Of a DNA stretch of 64,000 nucleotides, positions 14,316 through 26,317 are shown one piece after another. The stretch's first letter is position 1; every line of letters begins with the position of its first letter. The notes under the pieces were generated by a model. The model saw only the letters and a program-made list of their open reading frames with translations, did no database searches and was not told the origin of the DNA. Position numbers and translations under genes: made by a program. Source of the DNA: Arabidopsis thaliana (taxonomy: Eukaryota > Streptophyta > Magnoliopsida > Brassicales > Brassicaceae); contig NC_003076.8 of the NCBI RefSeq assembly GCF_000001735.4, forward strand, positions 2,914,001-2,978,000, given 5' to 3'.

Positions 14316-14562
14316 ATGTCGAATACGCTTTCTTTGATTCAAAGCAATGCCTCGAATCCCAAAGTTTGGGTAGTGATCGGCGTGACGGTGGCCGGGATCG
14401 TGATTCTGGCGGAGACCCGGAAGCGGCGGATTAGAGCCCTTAGAGAAGAAGACTTTGGTGCTTTCTTAGATCGTTTCGAGCTTCTTCCTTTCCCTCCGCC
14501 TCCTCCTCCTGCTGCTAAACAATCTCTCTCTGGTCTTACCTTCTCCATCTCCGACGCGTATG

Positions 14563-14600
<38 letters not shown>

Positions 14601-17600
14601 ATCATAACCTATTTTCAAATTTGTTTTTTCCTGCTTTATATAATGATCTCGCTTATAAAGTTCAAAACTTTTGTTTGGTTTAATTGAGATTTTGACTTGC
14701 TTAGACGAAGTCATGTTGCAATGAAATGAATAAAGTTATATCGGGGTTAATGGTTTGACAGGTTCGATGTTAAGGATTATATCACAGGATTTGGTTGTCC
14801 ACAATGGAAGAAGACTCATGAGGCTGCTGAGAAAACTGCTGTGGTTGTCACGACGCTCTTGAAAAATGGAGCTACTTGTGTTGGCAAGACTATAATGGAT
14901 GAGCTGGGTTTTGGGTATCTCTCCACTCCTACCATTCTGCATATGAAATGACCTTTCGGTAGTTGGTTTGAAGAAAGTTTGTGTTTTGAATGTGATTTTA
15001 CAGGATTATTGGAGAAAACAAGCACTATGGAACTCCTATTAATCCATTGATGCCAGATAATGTTCCTGGAGGATGTTCCAGTGGCTCAGCAGTTTCTGTT
15101 GGGGCTGAACTCGTTGACTTTTCACTTGGTATTGTTAATCTCTTCGTTTTCTCTTGGTAATGTGTTTCTTGGATTACGTTTGGTTCTTTATGCTAATCAA
15201 AAGATGCTTGATTTGCAGGGATTGATACCACTGGTGGTGTTAGAGTCCCAGCAGCCTTTTGTGGTATTCTTGGTTTTCGACCATCTCAGGGGACTGTTTC
15301 TTCAGTTGGAGTTTTGCCCAATTCTCAGAGCCTAGAGACTGTTGGTACGTTACATTCCCCTCCCTTTTAGTGTTTTTAGTGTAGTTTCAATGGTACATGC
15401 TACTCTAGGTGTTTGCCTTCCTGATTATTGAACTCATTGATTCGTTCTGTAGGATGGTTTGCCTCTGATCCATCCGTTTTGTGTCAAGTTGGACATGCCT
15501 TACTAAATCTGAGTGCAGTAACACATAGAAGGCAAAGATCTTTAATCTTTGCTGATGATTTATTCGAGCTCTCTGACATTCCTAAGCAAAAGTCGGTGCA
15601 AGTTGTCAGAAAGGCAATCGAGAATCTATCTGGCTGTAAGTTTGCAGCTGTATTGTTTCCTTCTCTTTGCCCTTCTCCAGATTCATATCTTATGTCTCTT
15701 GACCACTGGCTCATGCAGACAAGACTCCAAAACATGTTAACGTTGGCCAATATGTCGCTTCAAATGTACCAAGTCTTGCGGAATTCTGTGAGCAATCTGG
15801 GAAATCCCAAAATTCAGCATCAACTTTAAGGGCTCTTTCATCTGTGATGTTGGCTATACAAAGGTATTTAAGAAGCTCACACTTCTTGAAATTTTCACTG
15901 CATCAATACTTTTTTCTCTCTCTCGTTCCTTTTAAACGGGTGCAATAAAAGATTGTTGTTATTCCCTCTTTGCTGGAGGTTACTATTTTCTTCTTAAGTT
16001 GTATTATATGCAAATATCGAAGAAGAAAGGATTTTCTTTTTACCAGGCATGAGTTCAAAACAAATCATGAAGAATGGTGGCAAACATGCAAATCGTTTCT
16101 AGGGCCAAGATTTTCCAATGATGTTGTTACAGCTCTGAAGAGCAAAAACGAGAGCATTAAATCCCTCTACAGAGTGAAAAATGAGATGCGGGCCACCATT
16201 CAAAGCCTTTTAAAGGTAAACTCGATTTTTGGAAATTTAAAATTTTCACAGCCATTAGTGTCTTGAGGACATTTTGCCACCAAAACACTGAAGTCTGAAG
16301 AGATTGAATTATTAACTTTCATTTTTGCGGCTTCTTTTTAGTTCTATGGTATTATGATTAACCATAGATCGGTATCTTATTACTAGGAAGATGGAATTCT
16401 GGTAATCCCCACAGTTGCTGATCCCCCTCCAAGGCTTAACACAAAGAGAAATAAATCTTTGAATGAGTTTCTTGATCGTACTTATGCACTCTCCTGCATT
16501 GCAAGCATGTCTGGATGTTGTCAGGTATATTTCCATCTCCTCTTTCTCATTCAATGGTTGGGGAACATTCTTGTTGCCTTTTCCTTACTCTTCAGTCTTT
16601 AGTCATGACACAAATATATACATATTCTTCAGGTTACAATTCCTTTAGGGGAACATGGTGATCGTCCAATATCCGTGTCGCTTCTTACTTACTATGGAGG
16701 TGATAAGTTCCTTCTCGATACAACTCTCGATGTATATGCATCCCTTCAAGACCAAGCCAAACTTGCATCCAACTTAGCTCCAGTGTCTGACACCAATGGT
16801 AACATGGAGGCTTCTGAAGTTATGAAAGAAAAGGTAAAACTATCTCTTTGAGTTTGACAAATAGTATATTTGGTTCTGATCCATGATATGCTACTGGAGT
16901 TGGAATGTTCTCAAAGTTAACAGTGGATAAAATGTAATTCCAGGGCAATGCTGCATACAAGGGGAAACAATGGAATAAGGCGGTAAACTTTTATACAGAA
17001 GCTATAAAATTGAATGGAGCAAATGCTACTTATTATTGCAATAGAGCTGCAGCTTTCTTGGAACTTTGCTGGTAATTGTTCTCTTCATATCTTTCATTCT
17101 GATCTGAATATAATTTATTATGATTTTCTGATCTGAGAGTTTGTTTATAGCTTCCAACAAGCCGAACAAGATTGTACCAAGGCCATGTTGATCGATAAGA
17201 AGGTGAAAACTTGATTAGCTGCCTTATTTCTCCATCCCTCGTAGTTTGTTTTGTTACATTGTGTTTTTAACATGGTTTTGTGTTTAAGTACACTTGAGCT
17301 GGAACAAAACTATTCACTTTTTATTTATTTGATTTGCGGCGTAATACCTTTGTACTATGACTATCTAGTTTCATTATCACTCAGATCACTCACTATAGAC
17401 ACAATGACGCATTATTTGGAAGCTTTGATTCTTATAATAGTTATTTGTTTCTACAGAATGTGAAGGCATATTTGAGACGAGGGACTGCTAGAGAATCACT
17501 TGTACGGTACAAGGAAGCTGCTGCAGGTATGATGATTAAACTACTCTGAGATTGTAATTTTATCACATTGGAGAAACTTGTTAAAAGATAAAATTCATCT

Positions 17601-17750
17601 AGCTATCCAGATGAGTTACTCTCTCTAGTAGGGTATTGGAGCGTAACATTATGGTTGATCATCTCTGCAGATTTCAGGCACGCATTGGTCCTTGAACCAC
17701 AGAACAAGACGGCAAAGGTTGCTGAGAAGAGACTCCGAAAACACATATGA
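14316..17750 (+). CDS. OM64: Outer membrane receptor OM64 (TOC64-V), amidase-like plus TPR
   Basis: Thirteen exons: 14316-14557, 14762-14914, 15004-15128, 15219-15344, 15453-15635, 15719-15863, 16047-16215, 16387-16524, 16633-16833, 16944-17071, 17151-17202, 17457-17526 and 17671-17750, giving 603 aa. One N-terminal membrane anchor (VWVVIGVTVAGIVIL) is followed by basic residues, an amidase-signature domain (GGCSSGSAVSVGA; DTTGGVRVPAAFCG) and three C-terminal TPRs (GNAAYKGKQWNKAVNFYTEA; CFQQAEQDCTKAM; AYLRRGTARESLVRYKEAA). The usual amidase nucleophile Ser in D-T-x-G-S is Gly here (about residue 180), so catalysis is not expected. Family knowledge: OM64 sits in the mitochondrial outer membrane and its TPR clamp receives HSP70/HSP90-bound precursor proteins. 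I recall this locus as AT5G09420. Confidence 0.95.
14565..14595. repeat. TC dinucleotide microsatellite in OM64 intron 1
   Basis: About 15 TC units begin seven bases after the 5' splice site of OM64 intron 1. Together with the TC tract in the leader at about 14275-14298, this brackets the first coding exon with pyrimidine repeats. Confidence 0.9.
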
Positions 17751-18161
17751 GTTAAAAAGGATTATTACTCGATTTCTCTTGTTCACCAATCTATCTTTTC
17801 ACTTATCTAAAACCCTAAAAAGGAAAGGTTTTGCTCCGGTTTCAACAGACTAATAATTTAGTGGTTTTGTGACATGTGTACAGATTGGGATGAAAACTTC
17901 TACCTCTAATTACTTGATCTGAAAAGTTTTATGGGGTCCTTTTAGCTTCTTTGTTTTCTTAACGGTCTTTTACGTAAATTACAATTTCCCCCAAGTCCAA
18001 TACTGTAATTCCTTAAATTACACGGAGGGACCCATAAATGACACGTTTACAATCAATTTCTCGACAAATAACTGAATTCGTTGTTTGTTTTTTTCCTCTT
18101 CGTCATCGTCACGCCTCCGTATCTTCTCCTCTGTTTCATTTTTGAATTATTCGAATCAAAA
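17751..18161. other. Intergenic: OM64 3' UTR and hydrolase promoter
   Basis: This short spacer holds the 3' UTR of OM64 and the promoter and leader of the alpha/beta hydrolase gene. An open frame extends upstream of the chosen hydrolase start but has no earlier in-frame ATG that I trust. Confidence 0.5.
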
Positions 18162-19362
18162 ATGTTTGATCATATGAAACTGCTGCGATGCTTCAGCTTC
18201 ACGGCGTCGCGAGATTGGTTATTCCGGCAATCATTCGCAAACGCCGGTCTACGTTCCGTAACGACAGATCTCTCCCACGGCAATTCAATCGCATCAACAG
18301 CTATGCATTGTTGGATTCCTAAATCCCCGAATCGATCTAAACCTAATCTCCTCCTCCTCCACGGATTCGGCGCCAACGCAATGTGGCAATACGGAGAACA
18401 TCTCCGAGCTTTCACCGGCCGATTCAACGTCTACGTTCCCGATCTCCTCTTCTTCGGGTTATCATCCACATCGGAACCAAACCGAACCGAATCTTTCCAG
18501 GCTCGGTGTCTGATGAGGTTAATGGAAGCGCACGGAGTCCAGAGGATGAACATCGTCGGGATTAGTTACGGTGGATTCGTTGGGTATAGTTTAGCGGCGC
18601 AGTTTCCGGAGAACGTTGAGAAGCTTGTGCTGTGCTGCGCAGGGGTTTGTTTGGAGGAGAAAGATATGGAGGACGGATTGTTTAAGGTGCCGAATCTAGA
18701 AGAAGCTACCGGAATTTTGATTCCTCAGACGCCGGAAAAGCTTAAGGAACTCATAAGATTCTCTTTCGTTAAACCAATCAAAGGTGTTCCTTCGTTTTTT
18801 CTCTGGGATTTTATCGATGTAAGTTTTTTCCTTTATAATAATGTCTTTGTTTGTTTGTTTGTTGATAAATGTTGGAGTTTTGAGAAATGTTGTTCAAAAT
18901 GTTGAAAAGGTAATGTGTACGGAGTTTGTAGAGGAGAAGAGAGATTTGATCAAATCAATACTCAAAGATAGGAGACTTTCTGATCTTCCTAGGATCAAAC
19001 AGGTACAAACCTTTATTCGGATTTTAATTTGCTTATGTAAATTTCGCAGTTCCTATAACATTGTGTGTATGTGTGTGTTTATTGGTTGAATTAGAAATCG
19101 TTGATCATATGGGGAGAAGAAGATCAAATATTTCCACTGGAACTAGGTTACAGATTAAAAAGGTAAACAACAACATGTATATTAACTATAGAGATTACCC
19201 TCTGTATTTTTTTATGTGTTTATAATAATTGTATGGTGAAACAGACATATAGGAGAGAGTGCAGAGATAGTGGTGATCAAGAAAGCAGGACATGCTGTGA
19301 ATTTGGAGAAGTCCAAGGAATTTGTCAAGCATTTGAAATCTTTTCTCATTGACTCTTTGTGA
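18162..19362 (+). CDS. Alpha/beta-fold hydrolase
   Basis: Four exons: 18162-18818, 18910-19002, 19095-19162 and 19245-19362, giving 311 aa (recalled as AT5G09430). The fold is clear: oxyanion-hole segment LLLLHGFGANAMWQY, nucleophile elbow GISYGG (G-x-S-x-G), an acid in GEEDQIFPLELGYRL, and the catalytic His in KAGHAVNLEKSKEF. The order Ser-Asp-His and the spacing fit an active enzyme; the substrate is not deducible. The start MFDHMKLLRCFSF was chosen as the first ATG of the frame; a second Met follows four codons later. The N-terminus is basic with little acid, so an organelle-targeting peptide is possible but not shown. Confidence 0.92.
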
Positions 19363-19885
19363 ATTACTTTTTCCTATAATATCAACCATTTTTATTTTTA
19401 CACTATTCTTCAATATATAGGTGATCTTTCTTTCTTGTCTAAAAGCTTAAAACATCAACTGTCTATTAGGAAATTATGTTAGCTGTTAGATCACAAATAC
19501 GATTATTTTATCCACGCCAGATAGAACTTGACAACTGCAGAGCCTGAGTTATACAATCTACAACAAAAATATCCAATAAGGCAATAACAATTAAAAGGCC
19601 TATTTTAGCTGGCCTTTGTTTTGATTGGTGGGCTTTGATAAAGGAAGTTAGAATATTGAAAACAAAAAAAAAAAATTGAGTTTAAATAAAATTATATACA
19701 GTTCTTTGCATGGTCCAATTTTATGTGGCTCCCCTATCGACTATCGTCTAAATTTGTTGTACAATGTGAAGGTCGAATTATATATATTGAGAAGATTCCA
19801 ATAATATGGACTTCCGATACATGACAAGAGAACTGGGACCAATCTGTGTATATAAGAGAGATTGGTTTAGTCAACATGAGAAGTT

Positions 19886-19911
19886 GGTCGGTCGGTCGGT
19901 CGGTCGGTCGG
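19886..19911. repeat. GGTC tetranucleotide microsatellite
   Basis: Six and a half perfect GGTC units stand out in an AT-rich spacer; the tract lies about 520 bp downstream of the hydrolase stop codon. Confidence 0.95.
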
Positions 19912-22900
19912 CGGCAATACAAGGCTAACATATACACCTCACAATATTTTATTGATTAGTTAAGCCAAACTTATCCTTAACTTATAATGATTGAATCGTT
20001 AGGAATTTTATTTTGTTAAAAGAAGAGATGTATTTTACTAATTAATGTTGTGACTTACCTAATCTACTTAGTGGCACTTCTATTCTATACGAGCTGTGGA
20101 TTATTGCCTTTTCTTATCAATTTTTGGCTCATCCGTTGGTGATATTATTATGTAACTAAGAAAATATATAGGGTTTAGTTGAAAGTGGTATATATTGGCT
20201 GCTTCTGCGGACTAATAATTATTGAAGCGTTTGATAAAAGTGCCGGCACTCGTCGAATGTAGACAAATACTTGGTGACGTTTTTACATTAATGTTCAAAG
20301 GACAACAAAATTCAATTCAAGACACTGACCTTTAATTTTCGGCCTTACCTATATACTTCGTTGATTATATATGCAGTAAACAACCATATGTTAGTCATTC
20401 GACGACTCATTTATTTGCAAAAGCAACAAATGATAAAATCGTAAATAAATTATTTTATTAATTATATGATTTTTTTTATAAGAATTTCAATTCTGCACGT
20501 AATAATATAGCATGTTAGTTTACAATATGTATCCCGTTGCTTGTTTAATTTACAGTTTACCATGACGTGTTTTTTTGTCAAATTATATCCCCATATATCC
20601 ATCTAACAAAATGACTTTTAATTTGTATAGGACTTACTAGCAATGTTGGACTTACATTGCTTTCGCTAGTCTTTTTCAGCATCTCTAGTCAATAGAAAAG
20701 TTTAATTATTGTAGCTGTTGAACCAATGTCGTTATCAATTTATAAGTGTGGTGGTGGTCGTCAATTGCCATAATGGTCATTTCACTTAAACTATAATGAT
20801 TTTGATTTTTGGTGTTTGTATTTTTTTTAACGTTTACATGTATTGAATTAAATATTTAAATTATAATATATAGGATTTTAGTTAAATTTATTCAATAATT
20901 CTTATAAGCAAACGGAAAACAAAAACACAATTTATTTATGTTGAGATATTCTTATTCATGTTTGAAAATTATTTTACCAAAAGAATGAAACTCGTACATA
21001 TAAATTTTAACGTGAAACATATTTTCAAAGCCTTTCAACATAATTTGATCAAGACACTCAATCATGCTTTTATTCTTGTTTCAATTCGTAATCGTATATA
21101 TATGCTCCAACTTTTACATTCTTTGACCAAGAATTAAAAAAGTTTAGAGGAAAAAGGAGAAAGAAAATGGTAGAAGTGGGCATGCATGCAACGTTTTGCC
21201 CATAATACTGTTACGTCTACCCTCAAAGTCAAAAGTTAAGATATGGAGGGGAATGGGTTTTTAGCCTTTTATACGACTTCGCTAGCTAACTTTAATTGAC
21301 TTCGCCGACATACATATACATCATATATTCATATATATGGTCCCATTTCATAACTTCATACAAGTAGTTATACATTCAATCATATATTAACTGTTAAGTA
21401 TATATAACACACTAATTATATATACTTAAAACAATTTGAAAAATATATTTTGTACGTTTACCCGATTATATCGAACATTAGACATCATTTGGTTATTTTA
21501 TTTATGCGACTAGGTCTTCATATATAATGCTTAGAAATTAGAATAACGTTATGTTTTGGTTTCTGTATTAGTTTTTAATTATTTTAAAAATTAAGTCCAA
21601 TGTTCTCGATGAATTCTATTTTTGTACGCTTCCAATTAGATAGCAACTACAATTAATGGGTTAGTAGGTTAGGTCATATGTAGCTTCCGATTGATTTTTG
21701 TTTTCTCCATCCTTTGAGGTGGGTCATATATGTACACACGGTACCCATATAATTTGCTCGTGCATTATGCATAATTGATCGTTTCAAGTTTCACGTATAA
21801 TTTGTCGCTTTCACGAGACACCATCGAAACATAAGTGTGTCACATTTCATGCCAGCGAAGCGTTGCATGGCGTTGATATTATCACATATTTTCGCCGCCT
21901 TCTGAATAATTTGTAGCCCTACGAATCACATTGGCAACTACATATACCTATCCAGACGCACGCTCACACCAAAAACACATTAATTGTTATGACGATGAAA
22001 TTTTAGCTTTCTTATAAGCCGATCATATCAATTGTATTAGTGTATGGTTATAATATCACTCAATTGGTTGGGGATATAATCTTAATTACAATGACCAAAA
22101 CATTTAGCATAGTAAATTGTGTTAGTGACTATATGTCATTAGTCCATGCTATATATTAAAAGGCCATGCTTCAAGAAAATATAATGATAATATTTTATTA
22201 TATTAAATAAAACTAAAGAGAATCGATAATATGAAAGAAGACGGCCGGAATTAGTTTAACCAAAAACGTGATTATGATAGGAAAATATCAACCAAATTTA
22301 TCAAACTGAAATGATAGTATGATTGTCATCTGACATTATTTGTATCAGAAGTAACATTTGTCATCTAATATTTTCATAAAATATATCTAATTATAAATGT
22401 CCCAATTATAAATTCAGATCTTGTATTAAAATTTTGTTTCTTTAATATATATATACTGACAAGATTCTGTAGTTACAATTATGTAAAATAAAAAAAAATA
22501 AAAAAATTATGTAAAATAAATTCAAAAACTTTTTTTTTGGTAACTGCAGTTGTTTGTTTCTCTTAATAATATATGTTTTTGTTTTCTTACGTTGGGTACG
22601 GATAATTTGTATTTTTGTAAAAATGTGGCTTCTGTGATAGATATTTTAGTAGATTTTTGTTTTTTCGACTGAAATTCACGTGTTAAATACAAAGGTAAAA
22701 GGTAAGCTTACAGTTCTGCCTAGTTCTGAGTTCTGGCAAGGTGACGTAAAATAGGCGTATATATATATTTCAAGTTTTAAAAAAAGTACTTACATGTGGT
22801 GGGTCTACGAGACTCATCTTCCTCGTATGTCGTGCCTTGACGTAGGTAAATCCAACGGCTCTACTTTTATTTACCTGAGATTTGAACTTTTAAAGTTCTA

Positions 22901-24244
22901 CTACCAAGTCTACAACTATTTGATGAGACCACAACCAATATTGTGATGTGAACCTATGAATACGTAAAATTAAGTATAGTGAGTTGTAGACCATGAATTA
23001 AGTGGGTTTGAAAATTGAGACCGCATCATTCGATATCCATGAATATAGAACATTTCACAACGTTCTAGAATTTAGAAAAATAAAATATACTTTGAAGATA
23101 TTAAAGAAAAAAAAAAGACGAATAAAAGATAAAGTGTTATAGAATTTAAAAAGGGAAAGGCAAAGAAACAGAAGAAGAGAGGACCACGCAGATGTAAGGC
23201 AATAATTGACATAGGAAAGGGCGTGGTTCGTACGCCTTACCCTAGCTATACTAACCACTGCTCAAAATACTTTGTAAGTTGTAGATCTCTATATACTTAC
23301 ATACTGATACTGTATACATAGTTCCATAGTATTATTGAATATTGATTACTGAAATACGTAAGGATTTGATCCCTACTACAGTAACCAAGTGCTTTATATC
23401 TCCATTATGGGTTCCCTCAAAACAATAGATTTTGAATAGCTCTGGGAAGCAGCATTTAAATAATATGGTTTATTACGATATTAGTGTGGTTAGTGTATGT
23501 CGGTTTAGATGTCTAGTTGCAGCTAATCGTATACTCGAATGATAAACTAAAATATCTAATGTTTAATTGCAATATATATAGCCAAGACATGTAGCTTAGC
23601 TTAGCTATAGCTAGTAGCTTTTTCTTAGTGCATGTCATTTTTATTTTAATAAATCCAAATTCTGATTTCATTCTCTCAATGATATGCAAATAAGGGAAAT
23701 ATTAAAAACTATATATACGTAAATTTTGTTTTAGGAGCCAATTTTTTTTATACACCAATAAAACCATCTGAGCCAATCGTATTATCAATGTATCTTGGTC
23801 TTACCTTCAGCAATTTTTGTATGGGCTGAGTCGGTCATCTTAAACGCCCATGTTTTTGTCAATGATGATTACATGTAACCGTAACTTGGTGTTTTAATTA
23901 AAAACGTTTAGAATGCGCATAGTCCTTAAACATTTCATAGCCACATTGTTTTTATTCAATTTTTTAAATTAATTTTATTTAGCAGGATAAGATAACCCTT
24001 GAATTTATTGAATTGCATCTTTCAATAACTTCAGACGTAAACTGTTCAACGTAAATAGTATAAACTTTTATCCGGACATGCACGGAAGTGTTTATCCCTG
24101 TCGCATAATATCTACATTTCGAAAATTTTAAAAACCAAAAAATAGTACTACTTGATAATACACGTTTATGGAAACTACCACGTCACCCTAAGAAGAACCT
24201 TACTACAGGCTGTCCAAAAACTTGCCTAACCAATTAAATATATC

Positions 24245-24320
24245 CACGTGGCATACGTTGACATGTACGCTCTTTGCATTTTACAGCTCTTGCCCGTTCA
24301 AAAAACCTCGGTATATAAAT
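24245..24320 (+). promoter_or_regulatory. EXL4 core promoter: G-box and TATA box
   Basis: A CACGTG G-box at 24245-24250 lies about 65 bp upstream of a strong TATA element (TATATAAAT, 24312-24320). The ATG is at 24397, which implies a leader of about 50 nt. G-boxes bind bZIP and bHLH factors, including PIFs; that is family knowledge, and use of this site is inferred. Confidence 0.65.
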
Positions 24321-24396
24321 AAGCTCTCAATGGTTTCACAAAACTCATATTCAAAAACAGAACACAACCTCTCTTCTCACTCTATATACTCCCAAA

Positions 24397-25233
24397 ATGG
24401 CTTATAACTACCGTTTTGCCATTCTTCTCGTTCTCCTCTCCGCCACCGTCGGCTTTACCGCAGCCGCGTTGAAGCCTCCGGTTCGAACCTTGAACGGAAA
24501 CATTACTCTTAATCTCATTTGGTACGGAAAATTCACCCCAATCCAACGGTCCATAATCGTCGATTTCATCCGCTCTATCAGTTCTGTCACCGCCGCCAAA
24601 GGTCCATCCGTCGCGTCGTGGTGGAAGACGACGGAGAAGTACAAAACCGGCGTTTCAACTCTTGTTGTCGGTAAACAGCTCCTCCTTGAGAATTACCCTC
24701 TCGGAAAATCCCTAAAGAGCCCTTACCTTCGTGCTCTGTCAAGCAAACTTAACGCTGGTGGTGCTCGGTCAATAACCGTCGTCTTAACGGCGAAAGACGT
24801 CACCGTTGAGGGACTCTGTATGAACCGATGCGGGACTCACGGGTCAAAGTCAAGTTCCGTTAACAGTGGAGCTTACGTGTGGGTCGGAAACTCTGAAACG
24901 CAGTGTCCTGGTTACTGCGCGTGGCCGTTTCATCAGCCTATCTACGGACCTCAGTCTCCGCCGTTAGTCGCACCTAACGGCGACGTCGGAGTTGACGGAA
25001 TGATTATAAACATCGCGACTCTTCTTGTTAACACCGTAACGAATCCGTCTCCAGAAGCTGTCTCGGCTTGTACCGGGATATTCGGTTCGGGTGCTTACCC
25101 GGGTTACGCGGGTCGGGTTCTCGTAGACAAGACGAGTGGAGCGAGTTACAACGCTTTGGGTCTCGCCGGTAGAAAATATCTATTGCCGGCGTTGTGGGAT
25201 CCTCAGACTTCGACGTGTAAAACTATGGTTTGA
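24397..25233 (+). CDS. EXL4: EXORDIUM-like 4, phosphate-induced protein 1 family
   Basis: Intronless 278-aa ORF (recalled as AT5G09440). An N-terminal signal peptide (hydrophobic FAILLVLLSATVGFTAAA) is followed by the PHI-1/EXORDIUM domain: NITLNLIWYGKFTPIQRSII, VASWWKTTEKY, and the conserved Cys-rich segments GLCMNRCGTHG and QCPGYCAWPFHQP. The C-terminus GRKYLLPALWDPQTSTC is typical of the family. These proteins are secreted to the apoplast and connect carbon status and brassinosteroid signals with growth; a biochemical activity is not established. Codon use is strikingly GC-richer than the flanking AT-rich DNA, as is usual for intronless members. The G-box/TATA promoter lies just upstream. 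Confidence 0.95.
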   Translation: MAYNYRFAILLVLLSATVGFTAAALKPPVRTLNGNITLNLIWYGKFTPIQRSIIVDFIRSISSVTAAKGPSVASWWKTTEKYKTGVSTLVVGKQLLLENYPLGKSLKSPYLRALSSKLNAGGARSITVVLTAKDVTVEGLCMNRCGTHGSKSSSVNSGAYVWVGNSETQCPGYCAWPFHQPIYGPQSPPLVAPNGDVGVDGMIINIATLLVNTVTNPSPEAVSACTGIFGSGAYPGYAGRVLVDKTSGASYNALGLAGRKYLLPALWDPQTSTCKTMV

Positions 25234-26309
25234 ATTTTAGATGGTCTGTGAACGAGACACGTGGCTAGAATTGATGGTGATTAAAAGCTTGTTGTAGTCA
25301 AAGAAAGTTTGTAGATATCTATCGCGTCTGGTTCGGAGTTTGGGGAAAGGGATGTGTTTGTTTTGTTATTTTGTTATGCCCTGTGTAAATTCGATCTTTG
25401 GAAATATGTGAAAGATAGATTCATATATCTATTTTAATAATAACGATTTGTAGTTTCCACCTATAATCTTATAACGTTAGTATATACTGTATATAGTATG
25501 ATTAGTATCAAGACCTTGTTTTAACTTTTAACCAGAGGAATCAAACTTTATAGATAAACGAAAAATGGATTAAGATATTAATTATGTTGTGTTGATACCA
25601 ATGATACGGTAAAAAGAACAAACAAAAAGAGAGAATGAATAATCTAAAGGAAGGTGGAGAATAAAGGCGATGTTGGGACTTGGGGGATAAGAGAAAAGAG
25701 AACATATAGAATCACTTTTTCACTTTTAATAAAAGCTATAGCTTATAGGTTTTGGCGTATTGCTTACTAAACAATAGTATAGTATTTATTGTGGGACTGG
25801 AAAAAATGATTTTATTTTTATCATCCAGTTTTTCCTACCAATCTCACCTTTTTAGTAACTTGAATTGAATTGTCCCATAAATTCTTAAATATGAGCAGTG
25901 GGTTGGTTGGTGTTGAGTGCTTCGAGCAGGCCTGTCGAATCAATGGACTCTACTGACGATAGTGAAAGCAGTAAGCTTTCAATGAAGTCGCTCCAATAAC
26001 AACTTGTTAAAGGTTTTATTGGAGGTTACACAATTTACACCTACAATTATTTTTATTCGTTCAATAAGAGCCACATTCTTTAAGAGTTGGTAACACTGAA
26101 CCCCATAAAAATCATCTTGGACTCCAATTTTCACATCCAAACATTTCCTAATCAAGTCATATATCCAATGTTTTATGTCAAATCTATTTCACTCCCCCTT
26201 CACTTCAAAACATCTTCCAATTCTTGTCCTCACATCAGATCCCTGAACTCAAATGATAAAGAGTGTTTTTTTTTTTCCTTTTTCCCCTAATATCTTTTAC
26301 TTTTCAATG
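25234..26309. other. Intergenic: EXL4 3' UTR and spacer before the hAT element
   Basis: AT-rich sequence with the probable EXL4 3' UTR in the first ~250 bases. No ORF of coding character and no RNA gene is seen before the 8-bp target duplication at 26310. Confidence 0.55.
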
Positions 26310-26317
26310 CTAGACAC
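26310..26317. repeat. 8-bp target-site duplication, left
   Basis: CTAGACAC, identical to 27202-27209 at the other end of the hAT element. Confidence 0.85.

Larger units (their letters stand above)
19363..24396. other. Large AT-rich gene-free interval upstream of EXL4
   Basis: About 5 kb with no ORF of coding character on either strand, very AT-rich, with scattered simple repeats. It includes a GGTC tandem tract (19886-19911), an RY-type CATGCATGCA (21181-21190), and short inverted repeats at 22909/22982 and 23183-23240. The rightmost part is the EXL4 promoter. It may hold unannotated non-coding RNAs or decayed transposons, but nothing could be assigned. Confidence 0.6.

Noticed and set aside
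22150-22200. TATATATTAAAAGG-like sequence resembling a Helitron 5' end
   Set aside because: No CTRR end with hairpin and no further Helitron sequence is found; the match is short and AT-rich.
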